Part shown: piece by piece, positions 24,140 to 36,871 of the stretch
Layout: every line of letters begins with the position of its first letter
How positions within the stretch are numbered: the first letter of the stretch is position 1
Assembly: GCA_947034885.2 (NCBI GenBank)
Contig: OX344753.2
Coordinates: 16,368,001-16,432,000 of the forward strand
From: Thuidium tamariscinum
Lineage: Eukaryota > Streptophyta > Bryopsida > Hypnales > Thuidiaceae
Length of the DNA stretch: 64,000 nt
Reading direction: 5' to 3'
Position numbers and translations under genes: made by a program
Notes under the pieces: model-generated
Told to the model about the DNA's origin: nothing
Seen by the model: only the letters and a program-made list of their open reading frames with translations
Databases searched by the model: none

Positions 24140-24489
24140 ATGACGTAGCTGAATAAGCTGTGAAGGTTTACTTTTTGGATGATTTTATAAACTCTTTGTA
24201 GTTGAGATGAGATTCAGGAAACTAGAGTCTGGTCCGTTATCTTTTATCCGTTAATTTTAACAATGCGAACATGTCGTCTCTTCACTTGTACTATACCCGT
24301 CGCCACACTGACATAAATTTTCAGTATTTGCTATGTCATCCAAGATTTTCGTAAATTTGAAGTTTTTAAATATTATCATCCAAGATTTTACTATTTATGA
24401 TCTGACGACTTGGTGTGGCGCTGATTATTTTGGTGCAAATAGATGGAAATTGTTAAAAAAGAAAATGCCAAGGTAGTAGGTTTTTAAAA

Positions 24490-24740
24490 TGAGTGGGCCC
24501 TAAAATACAGTACATCTTTAAATGTACATTACTTGTACATTTTTCTTGTTCATAGACTTCGACAACCAATCCTACAACTCAAAAAAAAAAATGAAATGAC
24601 TTCAAGTAGATGTCTATTTCAATTCTCTTTGAAGGAAAGTTTGTTGAAATATATTTCAAGATGTTTCACTTCTTCAAAATTTGAGTTCCAATCCTTAGAT
24701 ACACCATTTATGGACCTCTCCTTTTTTAGTGAACTTGTCA
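24490..24740 (+). repeat. Dispersed repeat family R1, copy d (partial)
   Basis: Carries the AAATGTAC-rich head half, then GAAATGACTTCAAGTAGATGTC, CAAGATGTTTCACTTC and CCATTTATGGACCTCTC in the same order as copies a and b. The right arm of the head foldback is missing. The 105-codon frame crossing it (24533-24850) is AT-rich low complexity. Confidence 0.55.
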
Positions 24741-27296
24741 AATGTTTGCTTTGGTATTTTCTTTGTATTTTGTTTTTCATACATTTTATTAATTTTTTCA
24801 TTGGACTTTTTTTTGATGTTATCAAATTCCAATTGTATTTTTTTTTCTAATTTCATTGATTGACTTTGAATAACTTGTTGATTTTTCTTAAACATTGCAC
24901 ACTACATTTTAGAAATTTACAAGGTACTATATAGGGTTTTTCTTTTTTGCAATTTAGTGCAAAATTGCACCAAATTTTTTGGCATGGCACTAAGCCCATA
25001 GGAAAGAATAGCAAAATTTTGGATGAAACTGCCAATAAACTTCAAATTTCTTTAAAATAGTGAATGAAATCACCAAATAATGGATGAAAATAGAATGATA
25101 GATGTATATTATGTGCTAATATGATATTTTTCATCCAATATATGGATGAATGTTGAGATTTGGAGCTCTACAATAAAATGAAATATCGCCAATTTGATAC
25201 TTTACAAGAAATGAAAAACAACAACTTAGTACTATAGAATTTGAAGTAATGATTTTTATTTCTAAATGGACTTTCTTTATAATTAGAAAAGTTCTATGCC
25301 AAGTGGTTTGTGCTTATTGTACTAGCCTTAACAAGATGGAGCCTATGACTATGAGAACAATGTTTATACCAAAATTTCTTTGTCATTCTATGATAAGAAA
25401 ATGAATGTTCTATTGTTACATATCCAAAGTTCGAATTGTTGTAAATATTAAATGTCTAGGAAATTTTCAATTTTTAGATGAGTAGCAATTGAATGGCATA
25501 TGCTTGATTTCATTAGTAAAATTTAAATTTGAAAATGATTTTTTTTGGCTTAAATTCTAAATTTTCAGCATGTGGAAGTTATTGAAATATGTTGAATGTA
25601 AAGCAACATTTGGGATATTGGATTTTCTCTTTGTCTTTTCTTTAGAGAAGTGAACAATCTCCCAATGAAGGAGTATTGACCAACAATTGGTACAAACACC
25701 GTGATAAAAAGAAATTGAATGAAAAATTATACTCCCTCTCTTCCCCTAAGAAAACTCCAAATTTTTTTCCTTCATGGTTTAGTCACAGTGTTAGCAATAT
25801 ATGCATTCATGAACCAATAGCTTATTCTTTAGATCCATGTAAAATTTCTAGTTTAGGTATCCAAAATTCATGTGGAAGGTATGTTATTTGAGTATACTTT
25901 GTGAATGCTCCTAACTCTAGTTTTTAGTTGATTGAACCCCTCATCACCAAAGGAGATGGAAAGTGCCCTCACCTAGTTGGGCAATCCAATTGAAAGTTTT
26001 GTTACTCTTGCATCCAATGTCCAAATTCAATAAAACTTATTGGAAAAGTTGCACATACTAGTCTGATTTTTGCGGTAAAATTTTCAAACCAATCCAAGAT
26101 GTAATGAGTTTTGGGGAGTCAATCAAAGTTCATAGGTTCAATTTGAGTTCACCAATGTGTAGTTAGTGGTGGCAACTTTGGGAGCTTATATCTCCTTCAT
26201 CAAATCTTTGATTTCAATCAAATTTGTTGGGTTATATTTCTCTAGAAGTCTAATTATTGTGGCAAAATTTATATGGAAATCCAAGTTATTTTGAATGTTT
26301 AGAAATTTAATTGAAGTTCAAAATCCAAACATTTTTGGATTACAATGAACAACAATGGCTTGTTTCTTCTTCATATTGTGTTTATTTCTAATAAATTTTT
26401 TTGGAAAAGTTGCACACTCTAGTCTAATTTGTGTAGCTTAAATATCAATCCAAGAAGTTATGAGTGATAGAAAACAACATTTTAGTAGGAGGTCCAAAAA
26501 TGTTTATTGCACCCTTTTCTTGCTATTTATTTGATTTTTCAATGTTGTTTTGGAAACACTATGAGTCAATTGAATGACATTTTTTCATCAATGTGTTTGT
26601 ATATTGATTTTAAAGCAATTTCTAGCTTAATTTTTTTTCATTTAAGTAGGTTTAGAAATCAAATTTTGCCTCTAAATGTGTTTTTTTGAAATATTTCAGC
26701 ATCTTTTTTCATTTTAACACTAAAACATAATAATCTTGCAATCTATGTGGTCAAATGACTCCGAAATTGATCCACATCATCTAAAATATGCACACTACAA
26801 GATTGCATGGTTGAGATTTTCATATCTTAGTGACATGTAGACTTATAAGACTTGAAAAGCAAGGGTGCTTTAAGGAATGTTTGAACTTTAAGTGGTGAAG
26901 GGTTAAAGGGTGGTGGCAACAATGGGATTTCAAAAATATGTCCACCAATCAAAATATCAATAGTGAAGAAATTAGACTCACTTTATGGATAAATTTTCAT
27001 AGCACCCAAGTAGTCAATGAATGTATCATCAACACTATTGTGTGAAGAAGCAACAAGTACAAGGTGCCTTATATGGGCAAGGCCAAGCTTATTAGGCTAA
27101 AGGAATGGTCTTAGATTGTTTCAATTACCCCCCCCCCCAAAGATCAACATGGTTAACTCTTACTCAACAATCAAAATTACAAAATGGAGCTTTTTAGCGG
27201 AACAAAAACTTTGCCTTATTTGGAGTTTGTCATGGGACATAGGGAGTAATTGTTTACAATGTTTTGTTCATTTGAAATTGTCCAAATATTTTATAA
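24741..27296. other. AT-rich intergenic DNA, nothing recognised
   Basis: No credible gene, no bounded element. A C10 run near 27127-27136 is the only local oddity. Confidence 0.5.
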
Positions 27297-27582
27297 ATGG
27301 AAAATTTCATTAAAATAGTGGTATTCCATCAGTTTGATACTTTTGACAATTCAAACCGCACAGTCTGTAATCTACACTTCTTATAGATGTCTCAAATCTA
27401 TATTTGTCCAAGATATTTCAGACCACGTGGTCTAAAATCTAAATTTGTCATAGATTTTTGAAATCTAGATGTCTCCTAGATGTCTAAAAATCTATACTTG
27501 TCCTAGGTACCAGTTTTCAGTTTAGATTGTGCGGTCTAATAAATGGCATTTGGAATACCACCATTTTAATGAAATTTGCCAT
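27297..27582 (+). mobile_element. MITE family F3, copy 2
   Basis: 286 bp. The left end ATGGAAAATTTCATTAAAAT continues to GTGGTATTCCA; the right end is its inverse (TGGAATACCACCATTTTAAT then GAAATTTGCCAT). The interior has several variants of AAATCTA(T/A)A.TTGTC(C)TAGATGTCT, giving an internal repeat structure. Non-coding. Confidence 0.75.
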
Positions 27583-28261
27583 ATAACAATATCAAGAATG
27601 AAAATTTTCCTTTCTTATATTGAAAAAAGAATATTTTTTATTCAATTTTTTGAATGCTTTATTGATGATATGTCTACATCATTGAATTATGTTCAAGACA
27701 TAGGTTCATAATAGTTGTGTTTATAATTTTACATGGGATGATTTAGAGAAAAAAAAACAATGTATTGTATGTGAAGGTATGATTTGGCATTTAGATGTCA
27801 AAATTGAATTTTCACATCAAATTCCTAGGTGTACATGTCACCTTGCACCAATCACAATATGAAATGTAGCACTTTTTCACAAAAAATGACTTAATCATTT
27901 TTGAATTTGACCTTCATATAGGACATCTGTATGGTGTAATTTAATACTTTTTTTTCCTTTAAATTTGAATTTGAAATTTAAGATGATTTTTTATCCTTAT
28001 AAGTAAAACTAACATAATGAAACTTCTTACTTGTAATTTCTATTCTACTTACAAAATTTGAAAAAACCTTAACATAATATTTTATCAAGGTTTGTAGTTG
28101 AAGACTTATAAACACATTTTCTTGATATAGAACCATATTAGGAATTTTTTTAATACTACAGTATTACATACTACAATGTACCCATTGATTTGAGGTTTTC
28201 ACAAAAAAATATGAAATTTCATGATGTTAGATATGTAATCTATGAAATATTAAAAAAATAA

Positions 28262-28572
28262 ATGGCCAATTTCATTAAATTAGTGGTATTCCAAATGCCA
28301 TTTTCAAATCATGTGGTCTGAATTGAAAATTGACATCTAGGATTGGTAAAGATTTTCAAACATCTTGGACATATATAGATTTCCAACATCTACGATAGAT
28401 TCAAATTTTAGACCATGTGGTCCAAAAGATCTTGGATGGGTATAGATTTTAGACATCTACAACATATGCAAATTTCAAAAATCTATGGTTGATTTAGATT
28501 TCAGACCGCACGGGTTGAATTGTCAAAAGCGTCAAACTAATGGAATGCCGCCATTTTAACAAAATTCACCAT
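28262..28572 (+). mobile_element. MITE family F3, copy 3
   Basis: 311 bp with the same ends (ATGGCCAATTTCATTAAATT, then the inverse CCATTTTAACAAAATTCACCAT) and the same internal ACATCTA..ATAGATT phrases as copy 2, only 680 bp away. DNA between the copies and from 28573 to 29263 holds nothing I recognise. Confidence 0.7.
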
Positions 28573-29263
28573 ATAACAATTTATTTAGCCATATGTGAAA
28601 AGTAGAGAATATTTATAGACAAAGATTTCAAGGCTTGTGAATACAATGACAAGCTTAGTCCTTTAGGAAGCAAAACTATGAATCCTTGGTCCATTAGGAG
28701 TTAAATACAAAATCAAATTTTCTTCGATGTGACCACTAAAATAAGAATTGCACTTAATTCCATATGATTGATCAAACCTATTTATGAAAACATACCAACC
28801 TAATACATACTTTCTTACAAAAATATCACCCATCCATTACTAGGACAAGTACATCCAAAATTGCACCTTGCCAAAAATTGCCATCTTCATTCTATGTGCA
28901 TTTCCAAAAACAATATGAGCATATATATTGAAGAAATGATTTTATAGCATCTACCTCCCAAAAAATTTGCTCCTTCATAACTTTTGCATATGACATCCAA
29001 ATGTTTGTGTTCTTTTGTGCATTAGAACCTCCTTTCACTTGACAACACAAAATTTGCAAAGTTGACCAATGTAATAACAGTAAACTAGATACAATAGCAA
29101 AAAGTTGTAGTTTGGGGGGTAAGGTGGAAACACCTTATGTTATCCTTGTATCCACTTTGATAGAATAGATTATCCTTAAAGTGTCTTCAAAAAGAGTCAT
29201 TAAATTGTCCCCACACTTAACTACAATTGGTGGAATACTAAATCTTGTAGATCTTATATAGTC

Positions 29264-29408
29264 TTAGGGGTGTTTCACACTATGGCCGTCCAAGTCGAGA
29301 GGCCATGGTTTTCTCAAATCTGATTGGTGAAAATCATGGTTTCTCAAATCTAATTGGTGGAATCGATGGCCTCTCGACTTGGACAGCCATAAAGTGAAAC
29401 GCCCCTTA
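29264..29408. mobile_element. Short foldback element with ~44 bp terminal inverted repeats
   Basis: The left arm CTTAGGGGTGTTTCACACTA continues GGCCGTCCAAGTCGAGAGGCCAT; the right arm is its inverse with few mismatches (ending AGTGAAACGCCCCTTAA). The 60-base centre contains a direct duplication of TCTCAAATCT(G/A)ATTGGTG. About 145 bp, non-coding. Confidence 0.7.
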
Positions 29409-29957
29409 AAACCAAAGCAATTTTTTCTAGAATCCAGTTGAAGATGCCTTAAGGAGTTTCCACTTTTGAGAATTCCCCAATAATAGATTCCTTATTATCC
29501 AAAATTCATAAATTCTTGATTTTCAATTGCTATTACTACAAAACTGACAATTTTTCCTAGAGAAAGGTGCCTCCAACTATGCTGAATTCCTTCAAATTTG
29601 ACGGTTCGGGGGGGGGGTGTCCACCTTCCCCACCTCCCCAACGTGCTAACCCATCCTTGGCAAGAAAGGGTCAAGAAACGCCCCCTAATCGAGACTGAGA
29701 GCAGAGCGAGAGACGGTTGGCGGGGGCCTCCTTGACCTGGCAAAGCCGGATATATTCGCGTGCCTTGCAATATTTGGAACGCAGTGCCCAACTAGAAAGC
29801 CGAATCCTCAGTAGTCAGTACTTGGTCAAGGAGGAAATAACTTAGCCTTGGGCCAATTGGGGTAAGGGAGGACACTAAATCCTCCATTTGAAGTGGGCCC
29901 ACCAGGGTGGGTGTATCTTAGCGGGGAAAATGCAGGAACTTTTTGTTTTTTTGCTCA
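29409..29957. other. Locally GC-rich spacer, no gene recognised
   Basis: Contains a G9 run near 29608 and a GC-rich core at about 29605-29770. The 98-codon minus-strand frame (29495-29791) shows no recognisable domain. Confidence 0.35.
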
Positions 29958-30233
29958 TAAGGTAGGTACACCCAAAAGCGCCATTTATTCATATTGAGCC
30001 TAGCTCCTGCTAATAATTAGTTCAAATTTTTATGTAGTCTTGTTGGTGACTGAAAGCATGTTCCAATGCACCAAAGGACAGTGGATTTGGATACCGTATG
30101 CAAAAGTTATTAACAGTGAAAGTGTGTTTCTGAAAGCGCCATCTACAGTTTGTGAACATGACTGATTTCGGAAATGTATGTGCACTGTAGATGGCGCTTT
30201 TAGGAACAGGCGCTTTTGGGTGTACCTACCTTA
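29958..30233. mobile_element. MITE family F2, copy 1
   Basis: 276 bp. Terminal inverted repeats TAAGGTAGGTACACCCAAAA on both ends, continuing into GCGCC. A related element lies at 41854-42088, and the internal phrase TGCAAAAGTTATTA is shared in inverse form. A TTA/TAA edge is compatible with a Harbinger-type target, but I cannot establish a duplication. Confidence 0.7.
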
Positions 30234-30882
30234 ATAGAGGTCATTGTAAAGTATGTGCAATGGAGACTAGGAGCTGGAGTTTGGAAAAAACACAAGGTGA
30301 AACTCCTTGGAATACCAAAACTAAAATTCAAAGGAGTTTGATGTTGTGTTTCTTTTCTACTATTTTCAATTATACCTCCTTTTGATACCTCTTTTCAAAT
30401 AGGGTTTTCCTTTATGATCAACTCAACTATTTGTTTGTAAATTCTAAATTCACGTTTGCAATTAGAGACCCCAAGTTAGCAAGGGAAGTTTCAGAATGTA
30501 CCTTAAGCCTTAGGTACAAAATAAAAACTTTTTTTCACTTTTATTTTTATCCTAGAGAATCCAAAATTTATCCACATAAGTAACATTCACTTAGTCTAAT
30601 AAAGTTCCTCCCCATAAAAGGGGGGCAAGGAGAACTGACGCCCTCGCTTGGCCACTCGAGTAAAATGCTGTAATTTTTTATTTTTCACACAAATTATTTT
30701 TTTGCAAATTTTGAATCATATTTGCAATTAGAGACCCCTAGTTAGCTCGGGGGTGAAGAAAGTAGGGGTGATCATGGCCAAAACTAGAGGGCTTTTTGTT
30801 TTGATTGCACCTCTAGTGAAACATGGTAAGGCCGAGCAAGGGGGCCAATCCACCCGGATCACCAAAATTGAGCTAATATCCT
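30234..30882. repeat. Repeat-derived spacer with GACCCC(C/T)A-type phrases
   Basis: Phrases such as GCAATTAGAGACCCC, AGTTAGC and GGAGAACTGAC recur here and in the tandem copies at 31078-31440. No gene recognised. Confidence 0.35.
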
Positions 30883-31068
30883 CATTAGAAGAAAATTGTG
30901 TTAGAAATCACCAAAATGCGTGGGCTAAAATCTGTTGAGTTTCATGTTTCTAGCGCAAAAATCTGCATTGGAATGCATTCCAACGTAGATTTTTGCTCTA
31001 GAAATATGAAACTCAACAGATTTCAGCCCATGCGTTTTGGTGATTTCTAACACAGTTTTCTTCTAGTG
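30883..31068. mobile_element. Near-perfect 186 bp palindrome (foldback MITE)
   Basis: The left arm from CATTAGAAGAAAATTGTG to the centre GGAATGCATTCC is repeated inverted up to CTTCTAGTG, with about seven mismatches in 93 base pairs and essentially no loop. Its outer ends (CATTAGAAGAAA) match the ends of the CATTAG MITE family, notably copy M3 at 47582, although the interior is unrelated. Non-coding. Confidence 0.75.
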
Positions 31069-31077
31069 CTTCCTAGC

Positions 31078-31440
31078 TAATTGAGGGCCTCTGATTCCAT
31101 ATATCAATTCAGAATTTGCAAAAAAATAAAATTTGCATAAAATAAAAAATTCCAGGGTTTGCCTTGGCGGGGCAATAAGGGGGTCAATTCACCTTGGCCA
31201 AAAAAGGAGGCAAGGAGAACTGACCCCCTTATTGTCCCAGTCAACAGTAGGTTAACTAAATTGCCCCCTATTTTGTGCCGTATATTTCGTATTTTTCCCC
31301 ACGCACCCTCACTAATTGAGGGCCTCTGATTCCATATATGAATTCAGAATTTGCAAAAAATAAAATTTGCAAGAAATAAAAAAATTCCAGGGTTTGCCCC
31401 GGCGGGGCAATAAGGGGGTCAATTCACCCTGGCCCACTGA
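31078..31440 (+). repeat. Tandem pair of ~120 bp units, 230 bp apart
   Basis: The unit beginning CTAATTGAGGGCCTCTGATT and ending in GGGGGTCAATTCACC(C/T)TGGCC occurs at about 31078-31200 and 31308-31430 with very few differences. The segment between them contains an inverted repeat pairing CAATAAGGGGGTCAATTC with GAACTGACCCCCTTATTG (about 31172-31240). Confidence 0.65.
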
Positions 31441-31534
31441 AAGGGGCTACTCAGCAGCGTATGTGTAGTTGTGTAGTGATTCGGTTACAGAATTCGTTGC
31501 TGGTCCCGTTGCAGCCAAAAGCACACCCACGTGC

Positions 31535-33305
31535 AAGCTTTTCAGGTAAGGTGTGAGGTAACTACCCCCCAAAAGCGTCCAAAGGCATCTATGGTTCATG
31601 CCTATGAAATGCTCTTAAATAGTTTGTTGTGAGCAATTGAAAGGAATGGAAGATCTAGATGTTTTCTAACAATTTCTAGACAACTATGAAAAATAACAAA
31701 TTGGACCTTTCTAAAGATTTGTGATTATGTGTAAGGAAAATTGAAGATAACTTAAATCTTATAGATGTTCAAATTTGACAATTTGGCACTTAGTAGTTTA
31801 CCCCTATGTAAGTTTTTTAGGTAAGGTATGAGGTAACTACCCCCCAAAAGTGTCCAAAGGCATCTATGGTTCATGCTTACGAAATGCTCTTAAATAGTGT
31901 TGAATCTTACTATTGTGAGCAATTGAAAGGAATGGAAGATCTAGATGTTTTCTAACAACTTCTAGACAATTATGAAATATAACAAATTGGACCTTTCTAA
32001 AGATTTGTGATTATGTGTAAGGAAAATTGAAGATAATTTGAATCTTATAGATGTTCAAATTTGACAAATTGGCACCTTGTAGTTTACCCCTATGTAAGTT
32101 TTTTAGGTAAGGTGTGAGGTAACCACCTCCCAAAAGCGTCCAAAGGCATCTATGGTTCATGCTTATAAAATGCTCTTAAATAGTGTTGAATCTTATTGTT
32201 GTGAGCAATGGAAAGGAATGGAAGATCTAGATGTTTTCTAATAATTTCTAGACAACTATGAAAAATAACAAACTGGACCTTTCTAAAGATTTGTGATTGT
32301 GTGTAAGGAAAATTGAAGATAATTTGAATCTTATAGATGTTCAAATTTGACAAATTGGCACCTAGTAGTTTATCCCTATGTAAGTTTTTTAGGTAAGGTA
32401 TGAGGGAACTACCCCCCAAAAGCGTCCAAAGATTGTTGGAGGCATTTAAAGCTCATGATTATTAAATGGTCTTGAATTGTCTTGAATTTTGTTACTATTG
32501 GTAATGGAAAGGAATTGAAGATTTAAGGTTAGAGCACCTAATGGCTTCAATTTTTATGTAAGGCATTGATTTTAGAACATAATTGTAGGTAGACTATAGA
32601 TAGCTTCATCATATCAAGTCCAAGAAAATAAGCTATCAATAATCTAACTACATTTATGTTCTAGAACAATGCCTTATATAGAAATTGATGCCATTGGGTG
32701 CTCCCACCTTAGATGTTCTTTGACAACTAGTATAATTTGAATCTTATAGAAGTTTAGATTTGACAAATGAGCACCTAGTAATACACCCATGTGCAAGCTT
32801 TTCAAATAACTACCCTAAAAGCGTCCAAATAAGCATATGAGGTTCAGAGTTCAAAATTGTTAAATGCTTTTCAATTTTGATGAATCTTGTTGTTGGCAAG
32901 TGAAAGAAAGAAGATAGAGATGTTTTCTAACAACATTTAGACCTCTACTAGAGCAAATAGATTAGACCTTTCTAAGATTTGTGAAAACATAAGGAAAATT
33001 GTAGATAATTTGAATCTAATGAAGGAGTTTAGATTTGACAAATTAATGTAGTGGCACACCCAACTACAAGCTTTTCACCAAAAAAGCATCTCAATTTGGT
33101 TCATGATTATTAAATGGTCTTTGATTTTGTTGAATCAGTTGTTGGCAACTAATAGTAGAACTAGATGCTTTCAAACAATCTTTAGACTTCTACAAGAAGT
33201 AAAAATCAAGCCTTTCCAAAATTTGTGATAATACAAGGAAAATTAAAGATGATTCAAATCTTACAAAGGTTTAGATTTTACAAATTCACCCATTAGTACA
33301 TCTAC
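31535..33305 (+). repeat. Decaying tandem array, unit ~275-290 bp
   Basis: The phrase AGGTAAGGTRTGAGGTAACT starts at 31544, 31819, 32105 and 32391, giving periods of 275, 286 and 286. Units share GGTTCATG, GAAATGCTCTTAAATAG, GGAAGATCTAGATGTTTTC, TTGGACCTTTCTAAAG and a closing ATGTTCAAATTTGAC. More degenerate units follow at about 32790 and 33050. The first three are close to one another, so part of the array is young. Confidence 0.8.
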
Positions 33306-33313
33306 TATCAAGT

Positions 33314-34224
33314 CACAAGGGGGACACTCTCACTACATTTGGGGGACCCGCGTGCGATGGAGGGGTATTTTTCGAGGGCCTATTTACCTCCTAGGCAACA
33401 TTAAAAGGACCCCTATCATTACTTAATGCAAAAAAATTTCCTATATAATCATCCATATCATTACTTATAAATATGTAGGTCAATGCAATTTTTTTTAGCC
33501 TATATTTTTGTAAATAAATAAAATAAATAAATAAACTAATGAAAAAGTAAAAGTGACAAGAAAAAAGTTCATAGAAAAAAATATTCAATTTCTAAACACC
33601 AATTAGCATGAATGAATTAAACACAAAACATTAGAATTGAAAGCCATACTCAACAATTAGAAGCCATATAAAGAATGTAATAAAGAATAGAGTTGAAGTC
33701 AATGAAAGTACTAAAAATGTACTTCAATGTCAAAATGTGGACATAAAGAAATGTTTGGTTGCAAATGAACCTTGCTGCATTTTTGATACACTCTTGTGCA
33801 TTTGAAAAAACAACATTCAATCTACCATTTGTCATCCAATCGAACTATTCTAAAACTCTAAGTCTATGAAATCACACCTTCATCTACTGATTTGGAGTTT
33901 CATCTTGTAACTTTGATGTACAAGTACAATACTATAAGTTTGACATAGTACGATATTGTAATTTTGACATAGTGTAAACAGACCCTACTAAATACAATTC
34001 CTTGGATCTAATTCTTTTGACCTAAATTACATGTACCTAAAAATTAATGGACCATATTTTTTGGCTACCTACATTACTTATAATGGACTTGCCACTTTTC
34101 ATGTCCCCTATTTTATATGTAATTTTTTTTATAAATGCTTATAAATATTACCCAAAATGAATTAAATCCACCCTACATTATGTCCCATGTGGGTTGCTAA
34201 AACGCAGGAAGTGTCCCCTCCGTG
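33314..34224. mobile_element. 911 bp TIR element with 8 bp target duplication, inside the array
   Basis: Flanked by the direct repeat TATCAAGT at 33306-33313 and 34225-34232. The ends are imperfect inverted repeats: CACAAGGGGGACACTC, and read inward from the right CACGGAGGGGACACTT. It interrupts the tandem array, which resumes at 34225. No transposase frame is visible. An 8 bp duplication is characteristic of hAT elements and a few other groups, so non-autonomous hAT-like is the best guess. Confidence 0.65.
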
Positions 34225-34480
34225 TATCAAGTTTTTTTGATGACTACTCCAAAAGTAAATGTCCCAAATAAGCATCTTAGTATGGTTCATGATTATAATA
34301 CTATATCAAATTTTGTTGAGTCTTGTTGGCAATTGGAAGAAAGAAAATCTAAATTCTCTAACAATCTCTAGACCTAGTCAAGAGGCAACATATCTATTCA
34401 AACCTTTATAAGATTTGAAATAACTTAATGAAGATTGAAGATAATTAGAATCTTACAATAATCTAGATTTGACAAATCCA
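34225..34480 (+). repeat. Remnant of the ~286 bp tandem array after the insertion
   Basis: Resumes with TATCAAGTTTTTTGATGAC, then AAGCATCTTAGTATGGTTCATGATTAT and CTCTAACAATCTCTAGACC, homologous to the degenerate units before 33306. Confidence 0.6.
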
Positions 34481-36871
34481 AATGACATTAATTATATGAA
34501 AATGTACAATAAAAATCATTTGCGAGTATCCACAAAGCTTCCATATAAGGCTTGATTCTATAGTTTTCAAAGATTAGACTTGAGTCTTGGAGTATTATTC
34601 AAAATTAAATTCCTTTGAATGAAAAATTATAGTTGCATTCAACTCACTTTGATTCATATTTTTGGAGTTTTGTAGCCAATAAATTTTGAAGTTTTGAGGT
34701 ATAAAGTTTTCTTCTATGGAAGTACTCAAAATACATCTCTACATTTAAATATTTTTTGTCATTACATTGAAGAATGCAATATAACTTTGTAGATAAATAT
34801 TTAAGGGCACTTTTAGAGCAAAGGCAATCTAAAATTTCCAATCTTACAAGATATCAAGAATGTTATATAAAAATTGAAAGCAATATGTTATTAATTCAAT
34901 TCATACATTTACATACTAAGATGCACAAACCAATTTTTCTGGTGCTCTAAATAAGTGCTTGAAACAACCAAATTTTGAATTTTAACACATTTCTTCTTTA
35001 TTCCTTTGTACAACTCCTACTTCAATTTCATTAAATTGGTCATGAAGAAAGGTTGTTGTAGAGGTTGCTTTATAAAGAATCTAGCAAAACTATAATGAAT
35101 GAGAAGTTGTATAGATGAAACAACTTGTCAAAACATTATGTTCATTATCTATAATTATATGGACTTCGAAGTGCTTAGGGGTGAAAACATTTTAAGATAA
35201 TCTCAAATTTGCAACAACCCATTTTTTCATTTTTGAGATGGCAATTACTAATATTTTGGTAAAACAATTTTTTTGGTATTCATCTATTTACAAAATAAAT
35301 AATCATTTTTAGTTTTATAAATGACTTTTTTTCATCCATTGAATTTGGCAATTTCATCAAGTATCTATTATAGAATTGAATTAAAATGTAGAAGGGATGG
35401 CTATTTTTTGACCATTAAGAGTGAAGGAATATTTTAGTATGATGCAATTTGATTCCATGTTATCCTCAACTATGGATGGATTGACAAGAAGATCTAAATT
35501 TTTAAAAGCCTTTTTAACCTTGAAACAATTCTAAGATCATGTTCCCATTGGGCACCTAGAGGCTAGGAATTAGAAGAAGACTAAAAGGAATCTACTAGAC
35601 ATTGTAAATATGGCTAGGCAATCAAGCTTGTTTCAACTGGGTTTGTTTTGATGGCTTCCTTTCCAATAAATGAACAAGCAATTGCAATCTTCTAATTGTC
35701 TTTTCATAGAATATAGCCCCCTCTAGCCATATGTCCAAGCCCTACAATTTTGCAAAAGAAATAAACAAGGACAAGAGGTTGGGTTGCTTGAGGTTTGGAT
35801 GGAGCTCTATGTCAATATAGAAACGTGCTCCATGGGTACAAAGTATCCGATGGATGATTTTGTTTGTAATTATAGAAATAGAATAGAAAATGCACCTATT
35901 AAGGTAGAACAATCAATTACAGTTGAATGACCTAGAGAATGACCCCATTGTGGTTTGTTTTTATAGAATGTGAGATTTTGGCTACAACCAATGTCTTACA
36001 TGACAACAATAGAGTGATTAGTAATTGCATTAGAAACTTCAAACTTTTCAAAGCAAAATTAATTGTGAGAATTGACTTTTTAGGCCTTCTATATTAGAAA
36101 ATATTATGGTTACTTTAGGTGGTAAGATTACCATTATAGATTCAAATTTTGTTGGTTCTAAGGTTGTCTAAAGACTCTTTTGGGCCATGATTCATGAAAC
36201 ACTTCAAAAATTCATAGCAAATTCATACTTAATGGAAAAAATGTAATTTCAATTTCAATTGTTGATTCTCATACTTGTCTTTGTATGGGGAATTAAAAAA
36301 AATTCAATTATAGGACAAGGCCAAAATGCTTATTTTGACCACAATGAGTTGTTTTACCTCAATCCAAAAATTGAATCATATTTGATAGATTACCTATTAC
36401 CCAAGCAACGTTCTTCTAGAGTTAACCCATAAGTGTCACAAACCAAATAGCTCTGAAGATGGGACCATTCTAAAAAAGCAACATATCTTGAATTTGAATT
36501 GAATATTGCATTCTTCACCATATGGATCTGTAGCAAACAACCTCATCAATTTAGCCTCATTTCTTTTGGAGAAATCCACTGTACAGATGCAAACATTATA
36601 TAGGAGAGGGCTTTGAAATTGTCTAGGTTTTTGCAACCATCCTGTAGGAGGGTGTGAAATGGAACTTGATTGTGGGTAAATTAATTTCCAATTATATTGG
36701 AGCATAATAAGAGTTTGCTTTTTCCTTCTTGAATGGATGGGTTTAGAGCCACAGTGGCTTCATTCTCAACTAAGTGAATAAAATAAGACTTGTTTGTTGA
36801 ACTCCCTTCTTACAAGTGTTACAAAATCTGAAATAATGAATAATTCGAGCATTTAGGAAGGAACGCATTTA
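34481..36871. other. AT-rich intergenic DNA, nothing recognised
   Basis: No credible gene. The 89-codon minus-strand frame at 36436-36705 and the others are short and without motif. Confidence 0.5.

Noticed and set aside
24533-24850. 105-codon plus-strand frame
   Set aside because: Overlaps an R1 repeat remnant and AT-rich low complexity.
29495-29791. 98-codon minus-strand frame in the GC-rich spacer
   Set aside because: No domain recognised and no supporting splice or promoter signals.
31535-34480. CRISPR-like or regularly spaced repeat array
   Set aside because: Units are contiguous ~286 bp tandem repeats without unique spacers, and the context is a eukaryotic genome.
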